A stretch of DNA of 59,368 nucleotides, taken from contig NZ_QAVX01000014.1 of the NCBI RefSeq assembly GCF_003121485.1, positions 77,075 to 136,442 on the forward strand, written 5' to 3'. The notes under the pieces are model-generated. The model had not been told where the DNA came from. It made no database searches and saw only the letters and a list, made by a program, of their open reading frames with translations. The DNA comes from Dyella sp. C11. GTDB lineage: Bacteria > Pseudomonadota > Gammaproteobacteria > Xanthomonadales > Rhodanobacteraceae. This document shows positions 48,801-57,279 of the stretch, piece after piece (position 1 is the first letter of the stretch; each line of letters starts with the position of its first letter). The translations under genes and the position numbers were made by a program.

Positions 48801-49326
48801 CGTAGCGGCCATTCTCCCAATCAGCCAGCCAGTCGGCGCGATAGACCTGGTACTGGTCGAACAGGTCGGCCACGCGCTCGGCGAGCTGGAAACGCTTGCG
48901 CTCGTCGGGGTCATGGCGAAGAAAGTCGCGCAACGGCGCGAAATCATCCTCGTGCAGATGGGCGGGCAGCAGGCGAAGCAGGCGCCAGCTCAGGCGGGAT
49001 TTGTCGAACGGCGACGTGGTGGCCACGGCGTCGCGGCCGAGCACGCTGCGATAGGCCGCCCACAGGAATCGACCAGGCAACTGCACGTCCACCGCCGCAC
49101 TGATGCCAAGGCCGCCTTCGCCGGCCGGTCGGGCGAGGGCCCATTTCAGCCACTGCGCAATGCCATTGCTCTGCACCAGCATCAACTCGTCTTCCAGCGG
49201 TTGCAGCGGCGCGCGCGCGAGCCAGCCGGTCAGCAGGTCGCGCAGGTCTTCCATGCGGTTGCCATGGATCACCATCAGGCCCGGCTGGATGGGGCTTTCC
49301 AGGGGCAGGTCCAGGCTGTGACTCAC
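45844..49326 (-). CDS. recC: Exodeoxyribonuclease V gamma subunit
   Basis: Scaffold and Chi-scanning subunit of RecBCD. About 1160 residues. The RecC text is clear: LMVIHGNRMEDLRDLL, LMLVQSNGIAQWLKWALA, FGMSSLPQQTLEAL, DVIVMVPDIQTYAPHVQAVF, and PFRVVCLLGMNDGDYPRRQ near the middle. The start is uncertain. A GTG at 49326 is taken; the ATG at 49275 (MVIHGN) is closest to the E. coli N terminus, and the frame stays open to 49485. First gene of recC-recB-recD. The order recC, recB, recD without ptrA between them is common outside Enterobacteria. Confidence 0.94.
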   Translation of the reverse strand: MSHSLDLPLESPIQPGLMVIHGNRMEDLRDLLTGWLARAPLQPLEDELMLVQSNGIAQWLKWALARPAGEGGLGISAAVDVQLPGRFLWAAYRSVLGRDAVATTSPFDKSRLSWRLLRLLPAHLHEDDFAPLRDFLRHDPDERKRFQLAERVADLFDQYQVYRADWLADWENGRYELRDELRGKHTPLPADQRWQARLWQLLLDDVGEERHNHRAAVHQAFLERIATLKTRPALLPRRIVVFGMSSLPQQTLEALTALSRFSQVMLLVANPCRHYWADIIEDRELLKANQRRQGMKPGLPDEPRYEDLHLHANPLLAAWGRQGRDYIRLLDAFDKPENYRGQFSAWNRSIDLFADTDGSTLLRQMQQAILDLEPLPTDPSRRKPWRGSDTSLRFHVAHSPQREVEILHDQLLAMFEDAAQRGDPLTPRDVIVMVPDIQTYAPHVQAVFGRLPPNDPRHLPFSVADQPTRGADPLMVALEHLLSLPESRFAVSDLLDLLDVPALRARFDIDDNGLPTLRRWIEGAGIRWGLDGEQKQSLELPAIEQNTWRFGLRRMLLGYAVGDGDTWQGIAPYGEVGGLDAARIGPLAHLLDQLEQWWDTMREPATPDAWHGRLQQLLMAFFDATEPTDSDRLGRLNDALDAWQDACASANFCSPLPLNIVREYWLSSMDESRLSQRFMGGAISFCTLMPMRAIPFRVVCLLGMNDGDYPRRQAPADFDLMAHPGHARPGDRSRREDDRYLFLEALTSARDAFYVSWMGRHVRDNSVLPPSVLVGQLRDYVSAGWHREGDDAVEPRAGEHLLDAMTTVHPLQPFSRRYFGIDTDTRLFTFAREWRQAHRDHVDTPMNTLLAAWQPDAAINISLLQSFAARPVRHFFNHRLKVYFSDASEEAMNDEPFGLNALERHMATASVLRAAVTSPDARETVEVAARQLVEQGALPPGGFGELAREAVARESSDLAMRWLAACERSPLVTEKIEVVHEAHGVRLEDWLSDLRQGRDAPYVRLELATGKLLQKKDIRHEKAINAWVIHVIAHALGLRMQTRIIGVDATLLLQPMDADDARMCLNALLSCLREGMRMPLPIARKTAFAWLQNMDDPEKARKQAQLAYEGSGFGGVGEVQEDAYLARAWPHFEALEAGGFHHWLALYQPMLAAVTQEADA

Positions 49327-49987
49327 GAGGGGCGGGAGAAAGTCGGGGTCATGGCGGCATTCTCGCCGAGGACGAGGGAGATGTCCCGCATGATCTCGCA
49401 GGCGCGTCGCAGCGGCTGAGAACGCGATGCGCCGATTTGTTGCGTTGCGCAAGCGCTGGCGCCCATACTCCGGGTTCAGTGTCATCCGCCGTATGGATGG
49501 CCAAATGCCACGAAGGAATGGCGCATGATGTCGCCCTGACGGCTTGTTGTGGCGAAGAACTGGTCGCTTCCCTCCGCCTGCAGGATGCAGACATCGGGCT
49601 GGTTCGAGGCGCGCTTATACCCAGTTGGGTTTGGCCGCTGACAAAAAGAGGGGCATGAACGCGCAATGGGCGCCAGTGCTTCGATGTGCTCGCTGTGGTG
49701 TTGGTGGCACTCTCGTTGAGTGCTTCGTCACGGCATGCCGAAGCCGCGTAGTGCATCACGCGAATTTGCGAATGGACGCAAGGACACTTCGATGCGCGCT
49801 GGACACAATCCGCGCGCCTCGTCGTGCTGACGCGCGGATGTGTGCCTAGGAACACGTATCCGACGTCACGCGACGGGGCACTGCAGTGCCAGAACGCAAG
49901 AACATGCTTTGCCTCGCCGTCATCCGTGTTGCGCCTTGCAGCGTTACGATGAGCCGCTCGATATACGGCATTGGCAAGGAGAACGGC
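49327..49987. other. Divergent intergenic region recC / 49988 gene
   Basis: About 660 bases. Several short open frames run through it on both strands, but none has a ribosome binding site plus protein-like composition. It must contain the recC promoter (minus) and that of the secreted protein (plus). I see no repeat or RNA structure worth naming. Confidence 0.5.
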
Positions 49988-50758
49988 ATGGCAACGCAGG
50001 GAAGGCAGAACAGGTTTTGGGCATGGCCACTGGCTGCCTGCATGATGGCGATGGCATCGCAAGCCGGTGCGCAATCGGCAGCCCAATCGGTGGCGGCTCC
50101 CAGCGACGCGGACACGCCGCCACCCACGGATGCCGACCTTGCCGGCACGCGTTGTGTGTCGGGTGAAGAGAAATTCCTGCCGGGTGATTACTACTACTGC
50201 CTTGGCACGCAGACCTATGGCCTGAACAAATACGCTACGTCGCAGCGCTTCTTCACCACGGCGGCAAGCTGGGCCAGCAAACCCGCGCAGTACGTGCTGG
50301 GCATCATGGCGCTCAACGGCGATCACCAGCCGGTGAACAAGCCGCTGGCGCTCGCATGGTTCACGCTGGCCTCGGAGCGTCAGAATTCATCGTTCAAGCA
50401 GGCCTACGACACGGCGATGAAGGGTGCGACGCAGGCCGAGCGCGAGGCTGCCAGGAAACTGCTCGTCACCATGACACCCGTGTATGGCGATGCCACCGCG
50501 GCCAAGCGCGCGGAAGCCCGCTACGCTCAGGGCATGCGTGAACTCAGCCGGCTGAGTGCGAAGGGTTCGAAATACTGCATGGCCGGCATGGTCGATCCGT
50601 CACGACCCATTGCCGACCCGAACGGCTGCCCGCCGATAGAGACCGTGGTGAAAATGCTGGATGCCGCGGCCGTCAACGTGTTCGAAGGCTGGAACGGTCA
50701 CGTGCAGGTGGGGCCGCTGGAGCAGGTCCCCGCGCCGGAAGCCTCCGGCAAGCCATAA
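49988..50758 (+). CDS. Secreted Sel1/TPR-like protein
   Basis: 256 residues from the ATG at 49988, with AGGAGA six bases upstream. The signal peptide is about 28 residues (RQNRFWAWPLAACMMAMASQAGAQ), so it is probably periplasmic. After a Pro/Ala-rich linker the segment around residues 115-170 (SKPAQYVLGIMALNGDHQPVNKPLALAWFTLASERQN) has the pattern of a Sel1 repeat (A..LG.M...G.G...N...A..W..LA), then a helical region. Four Cys residues could form disulfides. Partner and role unknown. It is flanked by recC (divergent) and a minus-strand gene (convergent). Confidence 0.8.
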   Translation: MATQGRQNRFWAWPLAACMMAMASQAGAQSAAQSVAAPSDADTPPPTDADLAGTRCVSGEEKFLPGDYYYCLGTQTYGLNKYATSQRFFTTAASWASKPAQYVLGIMALNGDHQPVNKPLALAWFTLASERQNSSFKQAYDTAMKGATQAEREAARKLLVTMTPVYGDATAAKRAEARYAQGMRELSRLSAKGSKYCMAGMVDPSRPIADPNGCPPIETVVKMLDAAAVNVFEGWNGHVQVGPLEQVPAPEASGKP

Positions 50759-50788
50759 ACAGACGTGCTGCGGGGGAGGGCGCGCGTA

Positions 50789-51241
50789 TCAGTTGCTGCG
50801 CGCGTCCATCGCCCATGCATTGGTCAAGCTGGTGAGGTCCGCCAGGTTCATCGAACGCTCCGCGCGTTCCAGCGCGCTGCATGCCGATTCCGCGGCGTAG
50901 CGCATCAGGTAGGCAAGGTGTGCGCGGTACTGTGTGCCAATGCCGTGTGCGCGAATCATGCCGGCCGCTTCAGCCAGGCATTCCAGGTCGCTGTAGGCGC
51001 GATCAAGGTCTGCACTGCTGGAACACTGCACAAAGGCCGACGCATCATCGGGATCGCGCGAACGCAGATTCACCACGTCTTCCACCAGTCGTGCTGCCTG
51101 GCGTGCGGCAAACACCAGCACGTCGGCGGCCGCATGCGACAGCTCGCTGTCGGAGACGGCGCGATCGGTCAGCTCCACGAGGCTGCGCGTAACAACAAGC
51201 AGTTGGGCCACGGGGCGACCCGCAGCATCGTTTAGTGTCAT
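50789..51241 (-). CDS. Hypothetical helical protein, 150 aa
   Basis: Not recognised. The protein is almost entirely helical (RSLVELTDRAVSDSELSHAA, AAGMIRAHGIGTQYRAHLAY) and rich in Ala, Leu and Asp, with no signal or membrane segment. The ATG at 51241 (MTLNDAAGRPVAQLL) is preferred because GGAA precedes it; a GTG at 51280 would add 13 residues. Single gene, convergent with the Sel1-like gene and divergent from the glycosidase. The 320 bases between it and the glycosidase start hold nothing I can name. Confidence 0.75.
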   Translation of the reverse strand: MTLNDAAGRPVAQLLVVTRSLVELTDRAVSDSELSHAAADVLVFAARQAARLVEDVVNLRSRDPDDASAFVQCSSSADLDRAYSDLECLAEAAGMIRAHGIGTQYRAHLAYLMRYAAESACSALERAERSMNLADLTSLTNAWAMDARSN

Positions 51242-51561
51242 GGCTTCCGGTTCCCCCTCCAGATAGTCGCCATTGTCCACGGAGTCGTGACATTTGTGTA
51301 CATCGCCGACGGGGTATTTTGTGACTTTTCGCGCACCCGGCGCGGCGATTTGCCCCCGTTCGGTCCAATCGGTGTTTTTGGGTATTGACGGTTTCCCTCG
51401 ACTGATTTAGGCCGCCTGCCTCCATGGGTCGCTCACGGCGTTTCCCCCAGACAGCGAGCGCAAAGCCGCCCACTGGTCTAATCTCACCCCATGGTTGATA
51501 AGGAAGCCCGGGAACTTCGTGATTCACGTGAACCGCAACATGTGTAACGGGCCAAGTGCGC

Positions 51562-53157
51562 ATGGATGAACGCGCGTCGGAACCGGGTCGGCTGGCAGCC
51601 GCCTTCATCGCCTTGATGTTTCTGCTCACCGTGGGCGTGATTTACGCGCCGCGCTTCGTGCACCGCGAGGAAGCCGTCAAGGCAGCGCCCCAGGCGCAGC
51701 CGGTATTGCCCAAGGTGCAGCTCTGGTTGAGCACGGCCGACCGGCGATTGAAGCTGGCGCGCCAGCCCGATATCGACATGACTGCACGCGGTTCGTCCAC
51801 GGCCGACGTGATCATCGACGTGCAGAAGACGTATCAATCCATAGTCGGCTTCGGTGCCGCCATGACGGATTCCTCCGCCTGGCTTCTGCAGAACCGTTTG
51901 TCCGATGGGCAACGCAACGCCTTGATGAAAGAGCTCTACGGCGCACCGCCCAACCTCAACCTCAACATGATGCGCATCCCCCTCGGCGCATCGGATTTCT
52001 CGCTGAAGCTTTACACCTTCGACGATGTGCCCGCCGGCGAAACCGATCTTGAGCTGGTGCATTTCAATGTCACGCCGAACATGCCCGACGTGCTTCCTGC
52101 CGTGCGCCAGGCGCTGGGCATCAACCCGGACCTGCGCATCATCGCGTCGCCGTGGAGCGCGCCGGCGTGGATGAAAACCGAAGGGAGCCTGATCGGCGGC
52201 GAATTGCAGGAGCAGTACGAAAGCGTCTACGCCGACTACCTCGTCAAATCCGTCGATGCGCTCCGCGGCCGGGGTATTCCCATCTTCGCGCTCACCCTAC
52301 AGAACGAACCGAACTTCGTGCCCATTACCTATCCGGGCATGGCCATCGGGCCCACGCAGCGAGCACGCATCGTCACTCAATACCTTGGCCCGAAGCTGGC
52401 AAGCCGGGTGCCGCACACGAGCATCCTGGAATGGGACCACAACTGGAGTCATCCCGAGCAACCGCTCAGCGTGTTGGCCAACCCCGATACGGCGCGTTAC
52501 ATCGACGGTGTCGCATGGCATTGCTACGAAGGCAGCCCGTATGCGCAGGGCCGCGTGCATCGCGCGTACCCGCAGAAAGACGCCTACATCACCGAATGCT
52601 CCGGCGGTGACTGGGCCTCCAGCGTCAACGGCGAGCTGCTCTGGTTTTCCCGCGCGTTGCTCGTCGAAGGCATTCGCAACTGGGCGCGCGGCGTCGTCTA
52701 CTGGAACCTGGCGCTGGACGAAAACCACGGCCCGCATCTGGGCGGCTGCGCTGCCTGCAAGGGCATCGTCACCATCGACTCCAAGACCGGCGAGGTCAGT
52801 CGCAACGACGAGTACTACGCATTGGCCCACTTCAGCAGCTTCGTGCTGCCCGGCGCCCTGCGCGTGAACTCCACCGCCACCGACAAGGGCATCGACAACG
52901 TGGCATTCCAGAACGCGGACGACGAATCGATCGTGCTGGTAGTGGTGAACAGCAACAAGGAAGAGCGCCACATCACCGTGGCCGACAACCGCGCCCGGTT
53001 CGAATACACCTTGCCACCGCTGAGCGTGGCCACCTTCGTATGGAACCCCGACCCGGCCGGCACATTGCTGCGGCGTGGCATGCGATGGTTGAATGGCGAG
53101 GCAATCAAGCGGGGTTTCGTGCGCCCCGCGCAGCCCGGCGGGGCGAGCGAACCCTAA
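51562..53157 (+). CDS. Glycoside hydrolase family 30 (glucosylceramidase-like)
   Basis: A retaining beta-glycosidase, 531 residues. An N-terminal hydrophobic helix (AAAFIALMFLLTVGVIYAP) is a signal anchor or signal peptide, placing the enzyme in the periplasm or outside. GH30 motifs: YQSIVGFGAAMTDSSAW, MMRIPLGASDFS, IIASPWSAPAWMK, LTLQNEPNF with acid/base E249, and DAYITECSGGD with nucleophile E345. A beta-sandwich domain closes the protein. Likely substrates are beta-glucosides, beta-xylosides or related polysaccharides; the exact one cannot be told. The ATG at 51562 is preferred over a GTG six bases earlier. Confidence 0.92.
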   Translation: MDERASEPGRLAAAFIALMFLLTVGVIYAPRFVHREEAVKAAPQAQPVLPKVQLWLSTADRRLKLARQPDIDMTARGSSTADVIIDVQKTYQSIVGFGAAMTDSSAWLLQNRLSDGQRNALMKELYGAPPNLNLNMMRIPLGASDFSLKLYTFDDVPAGETDLELVHFNVTPNMPDVLPAVRQALGINPDLRIIASPWSAPAWMKTEGSLIGGELQEQYESVYADYLVKSVDALRGRGIPIFALTLQNEPNFVPITYPGMAIGPTQRARIVTQYLGPKLASRVPHTSILEWDHNWSHPEQPLSVLANPDTARYIDGVAWHCYEGSPYAQGRVHRAYPQKDAYITECSGGDWASSVNGELLWFSRALLVEGIRNWARGVVYWNLALDENHGPHLGGCAACKGIVTIDSKTGEVSRNDEYYALAHFSSFVLPGALRVNSTATDKGIDNVAFQNADDESIVLVVVNSNKEERHITVADNRARFEYTLPPLSVATFVWNPDPAGTLLRRGMRWLNGEAIKRGFVRPAQPGGASEP

Positions 53158-53213
53158 GCAGTCCGTGTTCAATGGATCGTTGAAATCACCGGCATCAACC
53201 AGGGAGTGGGTTT

Positions 53214-53405
53214 ATGGCGTGGAACTTTGCAGCGTGGCTCACCGCTCATCGCGGTTACATTTTCCTGTCGATAGGTCTCGCGCTCGTCGTCGTCGGCCTC
53301 GTGAGCGACGTGCTGGGTTATCGATGGCAAATGAATGTGGCGGCCCTTGTGTTCATCGGGATCGGGCAGGGTTTTCTTCATAAGGCGAAGAAGGGAAATC
53401 AGTAG
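53214..53405 (+). CDS. Small two-helix membrane protein, 63 aa
   Basis: MAWNFAAWLTAHRGYIF opens the protein. Two hydrophobic segments (about residues 14-31 and 41-54) are linked by a short loop DVLGYRWQMN, with a basic C terminus (HKAKKGNQ). Probably inner membrane. The ribosome binding site GGGAG precedes the ATG. Family not recognised. First of the run of small same-strand genes that continues to the window end. Confidence 0.75.
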   Translation: MAWNFAAWLTAHRGYIFLSIGLALVVVGLVSDVLGYRWQMNVAALVFIGIGQGFLHKAKKGNQ

Positions 53406-53614
53406 ATTTCCTCCGCTGATGCATGAGTGCGGACGAACAGGGCATTGGGGCGAGGGGGCTGGCCCCAGTTTTCAGAACGACAGCTTTATTCCAGGCCATG
53501 CTACGTATCGCTTGCAGCTTGGGATGAAGCAAAGGGGCTTTGAAGCCCATGGATTCGCTGCCATCAAAGGTGAGGCGTGCGTCTAGCTGGCTTTCGATAC
53601 TTGGGGGAATTTCG

Positions 53615-53974
53615 ATGATCTGCCGCGTCATTGCTTGTTTGCCAATGCTGGCGTTGACCGCGTGCGCCACCATTCCCGACAGCCCCGCCAGCATCGATAG
53701 GAATTCCCAATCTGATAACCCCGCACAGTATCCAGCCCAGGCAATCCGTGAACGTCACTCAGGAACGGCGATAGTGGCCGTGCAGATTGGTGCCGACGGA
53801 GCTGTCCGCGATGTAACCATTCTCCAGTCCAGCGGCTTTAGGGAGCTGGACCGGGCTGCCGTTGCAGTGGCTTATACGTGGCGTTACAAGCCGCGCATCG
53901 CGTCTGGCCATCCAGTAACGTCTTATGTTCGCGTTCCGGTTACCTTTCATCTGAACGAGCCCGCTCGAAACTGA
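53615..53974 (+). CDS. TonB C-terminal domain lipoprotein
   Basis: 119 residues from the ATG at 53615 with GGGGG upstream. The lipoprotein signal MICRVIACLPMLALTAC has lipobox LTAC. Residues about 45-115 form the TonB C-terminal fold: YPAQAIRERHSGTAIVAVQIG, DGAVRDVTILQSSGFRELDRA, then AVAVAYTWRYKP. Short TonB-box proteins of this type occur widely in Xanthomonadales; without a membrane helix and proline-rich spacer it is not a full TonB. Possible envelope or periplasmic binding role. Confidence 0.85.
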   Translation: MICRVIACLPMLALTACATIPDSPASIDRNSQSDNPAQYPAQAIRERHSGTAIVAVQIGADGAVRDVTILQSSGFRELDRAAVAVAYTWRYKPRIASGHPVTSYVRVPVTFHLNEPARN

Positions 53975-54108
53975 GCACGTGCGCATGCGCCCAGACATAT
54001 GGGCGGCATATGCCTGCTGGCACGCTACTTACCCAAGCCTCACCCGAATGCTCACGATGGGCGAGTGCCGCCGCATCTCAAAACTCAAGTCATCAACAGG
54101 GGAAAATC

Positions 54109-54582
54109 ATGCCTTCGAGATCAGGATCGCTTTTGCTCGCCATGGTGTTTCTGTGCGTCGTTTCATTGGCGTATTCTCATAAGTCATTTGCACAAGCGCC
54201 CCAGCCTTTCGCACCGATCGCGTTCTCTTCGTATCGCGTTGTCGGCCATGTCGAAGACAACAACTCAAGCATGATGTTTGTCGAAACGCATGATCCGACC
54301 ATGGCGGTCATTGTGATGGCAGACTCTCTGGGACAAAACGAAGAAGCGCTGGCTACCAGCCGTCTTGAGAAGTGCCGTGCGACTGCTTTTGACAAGATGG
54401 CCAGTGGCCTTTCTTCTCAACTGGAAGCTACGCGCCTTGCCCAATCTCAGGGCCAAAAGCTGAGTGAGGGCGACCTTGAGGCGCTGCGCGTCATGCCGGA
54501 TGTCATGCCCTGGCTCAATGGCATGTCTGGGCAACCGGAGTACGCATGCGTTCTTGGCAGGAGAGCTGCCAAGGCCAAGTAG
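54109..54582 (+). CDS. Secreted hypothetical protein, 157 aa
   Basis: The ATG at 54109 follows CAGGGGAAAATC. A signal peptide of about 29 residues (LLLAMVFLCVVSLAYSHKSFA) is clear. The mature part has PFAPIAFSSYRVVGHVEDNN, then a long amphipathic helix with LEKCRATAFDKM and a second Cys near the end (PEYACVLG), which may pair. Family not recognised. A hairpin GGCCAAG / CTTGGCC follows the stop and could terminate transcription. Confidence 0.72.
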   Translation: MPSRSGSLLLAMVFLCVVSLAYSHKSFAQAPQPFAPIAFSSYRVVGHVEDNNSSMMFVETHDPTMAVIVMADSLGQNEEALATSRLEKCRATAFDKMASGLSSQLEATRLAQSQGQKLSEGDLEALRVMPDVMPWLNGMSGQPEYACVLGRRAAKAK

Positions 54583-54669
54583 GGCCGGGGCGCTTGGCCC
54601 GTCGAGACGGGTGGCCACACACGTTGAAGAGGTTGCATCTGGCCGGTTCGCGCTGCCATAAAGCTGCAT

Positions 54670-54696
54670 GTCTGCATTCGATCCGAAGCGGACATT
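54670..54696 (+). repeat. Palindromic repeat of the GTCCGC type, degenerate copy
   Basis: TGTCTGC...GATCCGAAGCGGACA, an imperfect member of the family listed at 55197, 57515, 57878, 58518 and 59279. Its half-site AAGCGGAC is intact. Confidence 0.6.
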
Positions 54697-54733
54697 TCAC
54701 GAGCTGGAAAAAATGTCTCGGTAAGGGGGATCA

Positions 54734-55195
54734 ATGAGTAGTGAGCGAAAGCCTGTCTGGGTTGCTTTCCCTACCATTCCCTGGGGAAGTATGGGTTGGC
54801 GGATGGGGCACGGTGAGGACTATTGGCACGCATGGGTTCCTTGGTTCAAAGGGCTGAGCGTTGATGTCCGCGAGCAGTACAAGCTGACATGGCCCGAGCC
54901 GGAAGGTTGGCAGGGGTTCTACGAATTCATCGAAGCTGGGAAAAATCCTCCGTGGTTTTTAGAGCGCCAGAGGAGATTTGCTGAGGCGGCCATTCCGCCT
55001 GCAGCGAATGAAGCGGTGATATCCGACTACTACCGGATAATCTGGCTCGTTCGCCAGCACATGAAGAGGAGCGGCTCTGATCAACTGAAGCCCGAAGAGG
55101 CGTTTGCTGAGTTCTATCAAGCACCAGACGGTAGTCGGTGGCGCGTTTCGGCTCAGCTGAAGGGCGGCATGAGCATGCATCGAGTTACCGCGTAA
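54734..55195 (+). CDS. Hypothetical protein, 153 aa
   Basis: Not recognised. The ATG follows AAGGGGGATCA, a good ribosome binding site. The protein is unusually rich in aromatic residues in its first 60 positions (GWRMGHGEDYWHAWVPWFKG, EGWQGFYEF), has no signal peptide, and is mixed helical after that. The stop is followed one base later by the palindromic repeat at 55197. Predicted soluble. Confidence 0.72.
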   Translation: MSSERKPVWVAFPTIPWGSMGWRMGHGEDYWHAWVPWFKGLSVDVREQYKLTWPEPEGWQGFYEFIEAGKNPPWFLERQRRFAEAAIPPAANEAVISDYYRIIWLVRQHMKRSGSDQLKPEEAFAEFYQAPDGSRWRVSAQLKGGMSMHRVTA

Positions 55196-55196
55196 A

Positions 55197-55220
55197 GTCC
55201 GCTTTCGACCCGCGGCGGAC
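55197..55220 (+). repeat. Palindromic repeat of the GTCCGC type
   Basis: GTCCGCTTTCGACCCG then CGGCGGAC, one base after the stop of the preceding gene. Confidence 0.85.
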
Positions 55221-55262
55221 ATTGCTCGGAGAATCAAGAGACAAATCCTTTTGGGGGAAGGC

Positions 55263-55493
55263 ATGGCGCGGCGGTGGAATCTGCGATCTTGGTTGGTAGA
55301 GGGGCTGCTGCCCCTGGTCAGATCATGTGTCGTGTTCATGATCGTAACCGCCATTCTGCGCACAGCGGCTTTCATGTTCGTGGTCGAAGTTTGGCTGGCT
55401 TTTTGGGCTTGGTACTTGATCCTGTGCTTGGCCAGGTCACCATCCGCTAGGGTGGCGACGGATCCTAAGAACAAGCGGCCACCAGGCGGCTGA
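55263..55493 (+). CDS. Small membrane protein, 76 aa
   Basis: The ATG at 55263 has GGGGGAAGG upstream. It opens MARRWNLRSWLVEGLLPLVR, followed by two hydrophobic segments (SCVVFMIVTAILRTAAF and LAFWAWYLILCLA) and a polar tail ending KNKRPPGG. Probably inner membrane. Not recognised. Confidence 0.65.
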   Translation: MARRWNLRSWLVEGLLPLVRSCVVFMIVTAILRTAAFMFVVEVWLAFWAWYLILCLARSPSARVATDPKNKRPPGG

Positions 55494-55509
55494 TTGAAGT
55501 TGGCGCGCC

Positions 55510-55572
55510 AAATGGGACGGACGTAGTTAAGTCCCGCCGCCATCGTTCGAATTAACTACCTCCGTCCCGTTT
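55510..55572. repeat. 21-bp imperfect inverted repeat
   Basis: AAATGGGACGGACGTAGTTAA (minus-strand partner begins AAACGGGACGGAGG) pairs with 55552-55572 over 21 positions with two mismatches, around a 21-base loop. It is unlike the GTCCGC repeats nearby and has no T run. It sits in the gap before the MazG-like gene. Confidence 0.75.
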
Positions 55573-55603
55573 GCCAGGTCTAACCCTGTCAGGTGCAATC
55601 AAC

Positions 55604-55930
55604 ATGCAATTCAGCGATCTCGAAAAATCAGCCCTGCAGTTGAATGAGCTCTACGAGCAGCTAGAGATCAAGCGGTGGGGCCGTGTCTGGACCACAACAG
55701 AGCTTGCGCTGGGTTTCGTTGGTGACGTGGGTGATCTGGCAAAGCTGATCCAGGCAAACGCTGGTGTTCGAGATATCGATGACTGCAAGGCCAAGCTAGG
55801 ACATGAGCTGTCTGACTGTTTATGGTCGATCATCGTTCTTGCCAATAAGTGTGGCATCGACCTGGAGGCGGAATTCGCCAAAAACACCAGGGAGTTGGTC
55901 GACTATGTATCCAGCGAGCTACGCGCGTAG
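55604..55930 (+). CDS. MazG-like nucleotide pyrophosphohydrolase domain protein
   Basis: 108 residues, all-alpha. Segments TTTELALGFVGDVGDLAKLIQ and KLGHELSDCLWSIIVLANKCGID have the spacing and acidic residues of MazG/dUTPase-like NTP pyrophosphatases (E...D..DL then HELSD), which would bind magnesium and split nucleoside triphosphates. The usual paired EE of motif 1 is only partly kept, so activity is uncertain. The ATG at 55604 gives the family-like start; the open frame from 55571 adds 11 residues. Confidence 0.72.
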   Translation: MQFSDLEKSALQLNELYEQLEIKRWGRVWTTTELALGFVGDVGDLAKLIQANAGVRDIDDCKAKLGHELSDCLWSIIVLANKCGIDLEAEFAKNTRELVDYVSSELRA

Positions 55931-56139
55931 CCGAAGGTTACAGAACGGCGAATTCGGCGCGGCTCAGCGTCACCTCGCTTGTACGTGAATACGGATGTCA
56001 GGTTCCGAGGAAGCAGGGGCAGACACGTCTGTCGTCTATCTTTGGATAAGAAGGAAAAGTGCAAGTTGGCCGTGGTTCTATGCTCCCGGTTTTACGGGTG
56101 GCACGCAGTTCAAAACTCACTCAAGGACGATAAGGGCAT

Positions 56140-57144
56140 ATGAATTTGAGTCGGCGCGTCTGGGTTATTGCGTTATCGCTCGCATCGCTACTGGTCGCCC
56201 TTATCTGTTACTGGGGGCTTCCGTACTATCTGGTTGCATGTGCCTTGCTGGGGCCTGCCTTGGCGGCGTACGCGTATGTCATGGCCAAGATCCTGTCGTT
56301 GAAGTCATCCCCGAAAGTTCTGCTCGGGATATGGATGGCGACGCTTGTCCTGCTGTCACTGGCGGAAATCCGGATTCGTTCCGCCCCTCCTTCCACAACC
56401 ACGGCAGGTACAGGCGCGTTGCCGTGGGTTGTCGGCACGTTCAACGACTGGAGAAACTCGCCGGTGGCAGCAGCGCCCACGAGCGGGGCGGATGTCGACC
56501 CAGATAAGCAGGCCATGGCAGCGTTGAAGACGCTGGTTGTCGCGGATCAGTGCAAGCGGCAGAACTTGTTGATCCTTGCGAAAGACACTCGTTGGAATGA
56601 GGTGGTGAGCGAAGAAGCCACACGTACCGAAGACGATATTCGCGACGGCAAGGCCGCACTGGCGGACTACAAAAAATATCGAGCCGAACTCGTCGATAGC
56701 CTGGAAAGAACGCTCACCGACGGCCGGGTCATCATTAAGGGCATGAGCGAATACGGGCAGCCCAGCGTGATGGCGAGATTCGTGAATGGCCAGTCGGCGC
56801 TGGTTGATGGGGAGAGGGAATACGATGCGCAATTGCAGCCAGTCCGTGTCGCCGAAGAGTTCTTGCTGGATGCCGCATCGAAGAACCTTGGCGCAGCAAG
56901 CGCACCCCAAAGCCGCGCAGACGCCCAGCGTGCTGCAAGGGACAGGGACGATCAGGCAGCAGTTGCATGGAGGTGGAAATTTGACGTGGATCTCTTCAAC
57001 CAACGTGTATGGCTGGCCGACAAGTCCCGCGAATACGGCATGGATCAGTTGGGTTCGCTACTGGGCATCAAGCTTGTTGGCCAGGCGCTCGATACCTCGA
57101 CATGCCAGCCCCCTCAGGCAGCGCCGCGCCGCCATCACGCGTGA
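56140..57144 (+). CDS. Membrane protein with large soluble domain, 334 aa
   Basis: Three hydrophobic segments in the first 80 residues (VWVIALSLASLLVALICYWG; YLVACALLGPALAAYAYVM; LLGIWMATLVLLSLAEI) anchor a soluble helical domain (about 110-334). That domain includes KTLVVADQCKRQNLL, the acidic helix EDDIRDGKAALADYKKYR and DLFNQRVWLADKSREYGM. Family not recognised. The C terminus is Pro/His/Arg-rich. It is the largest gene in the run of small genes. Confidence 0.75.
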   Translation: MNLSRRVWVIALSLASLLVALICYWGLPYYLVACALLGPALAAYAYVMAKILSLKSSPKVLLGIWMATLVLLSLAEIRIRSAPPSTTTAGTGALPWVVGTFNDWRNSPVAAAPTSGADVDPDKQAMAALKTLVVADQCKRQNLLILAKDTRWNEVVSEEATRTEDDIRDGKAALADYKKYRAELVDSLERTLTDGRVIIKGMSEYGQPSVMARFVNGQSALVDGEREYDAQLQPVRVAEEFLLDAASKNLGAASAPQSRADAQRAARDRDDQAAVAWRWKFDVDLFNQRVWLADKSREYGMDQLGSLLGIKLVGQALDTSTCQPPQAAPRRHHA

Positions 57145-57279
57145 GGGCAGCGTCCCAGTTTTTTACCGAATGAGCGTCATGCGGCTTTGCCGGGCAGAAA
57201 TCCGATAGTTGATCGACCGTCCGCCGTCGAACCAAGGCGGGCACAACCAAATAACACTGAGAAATCGACCCGGGGGGAT

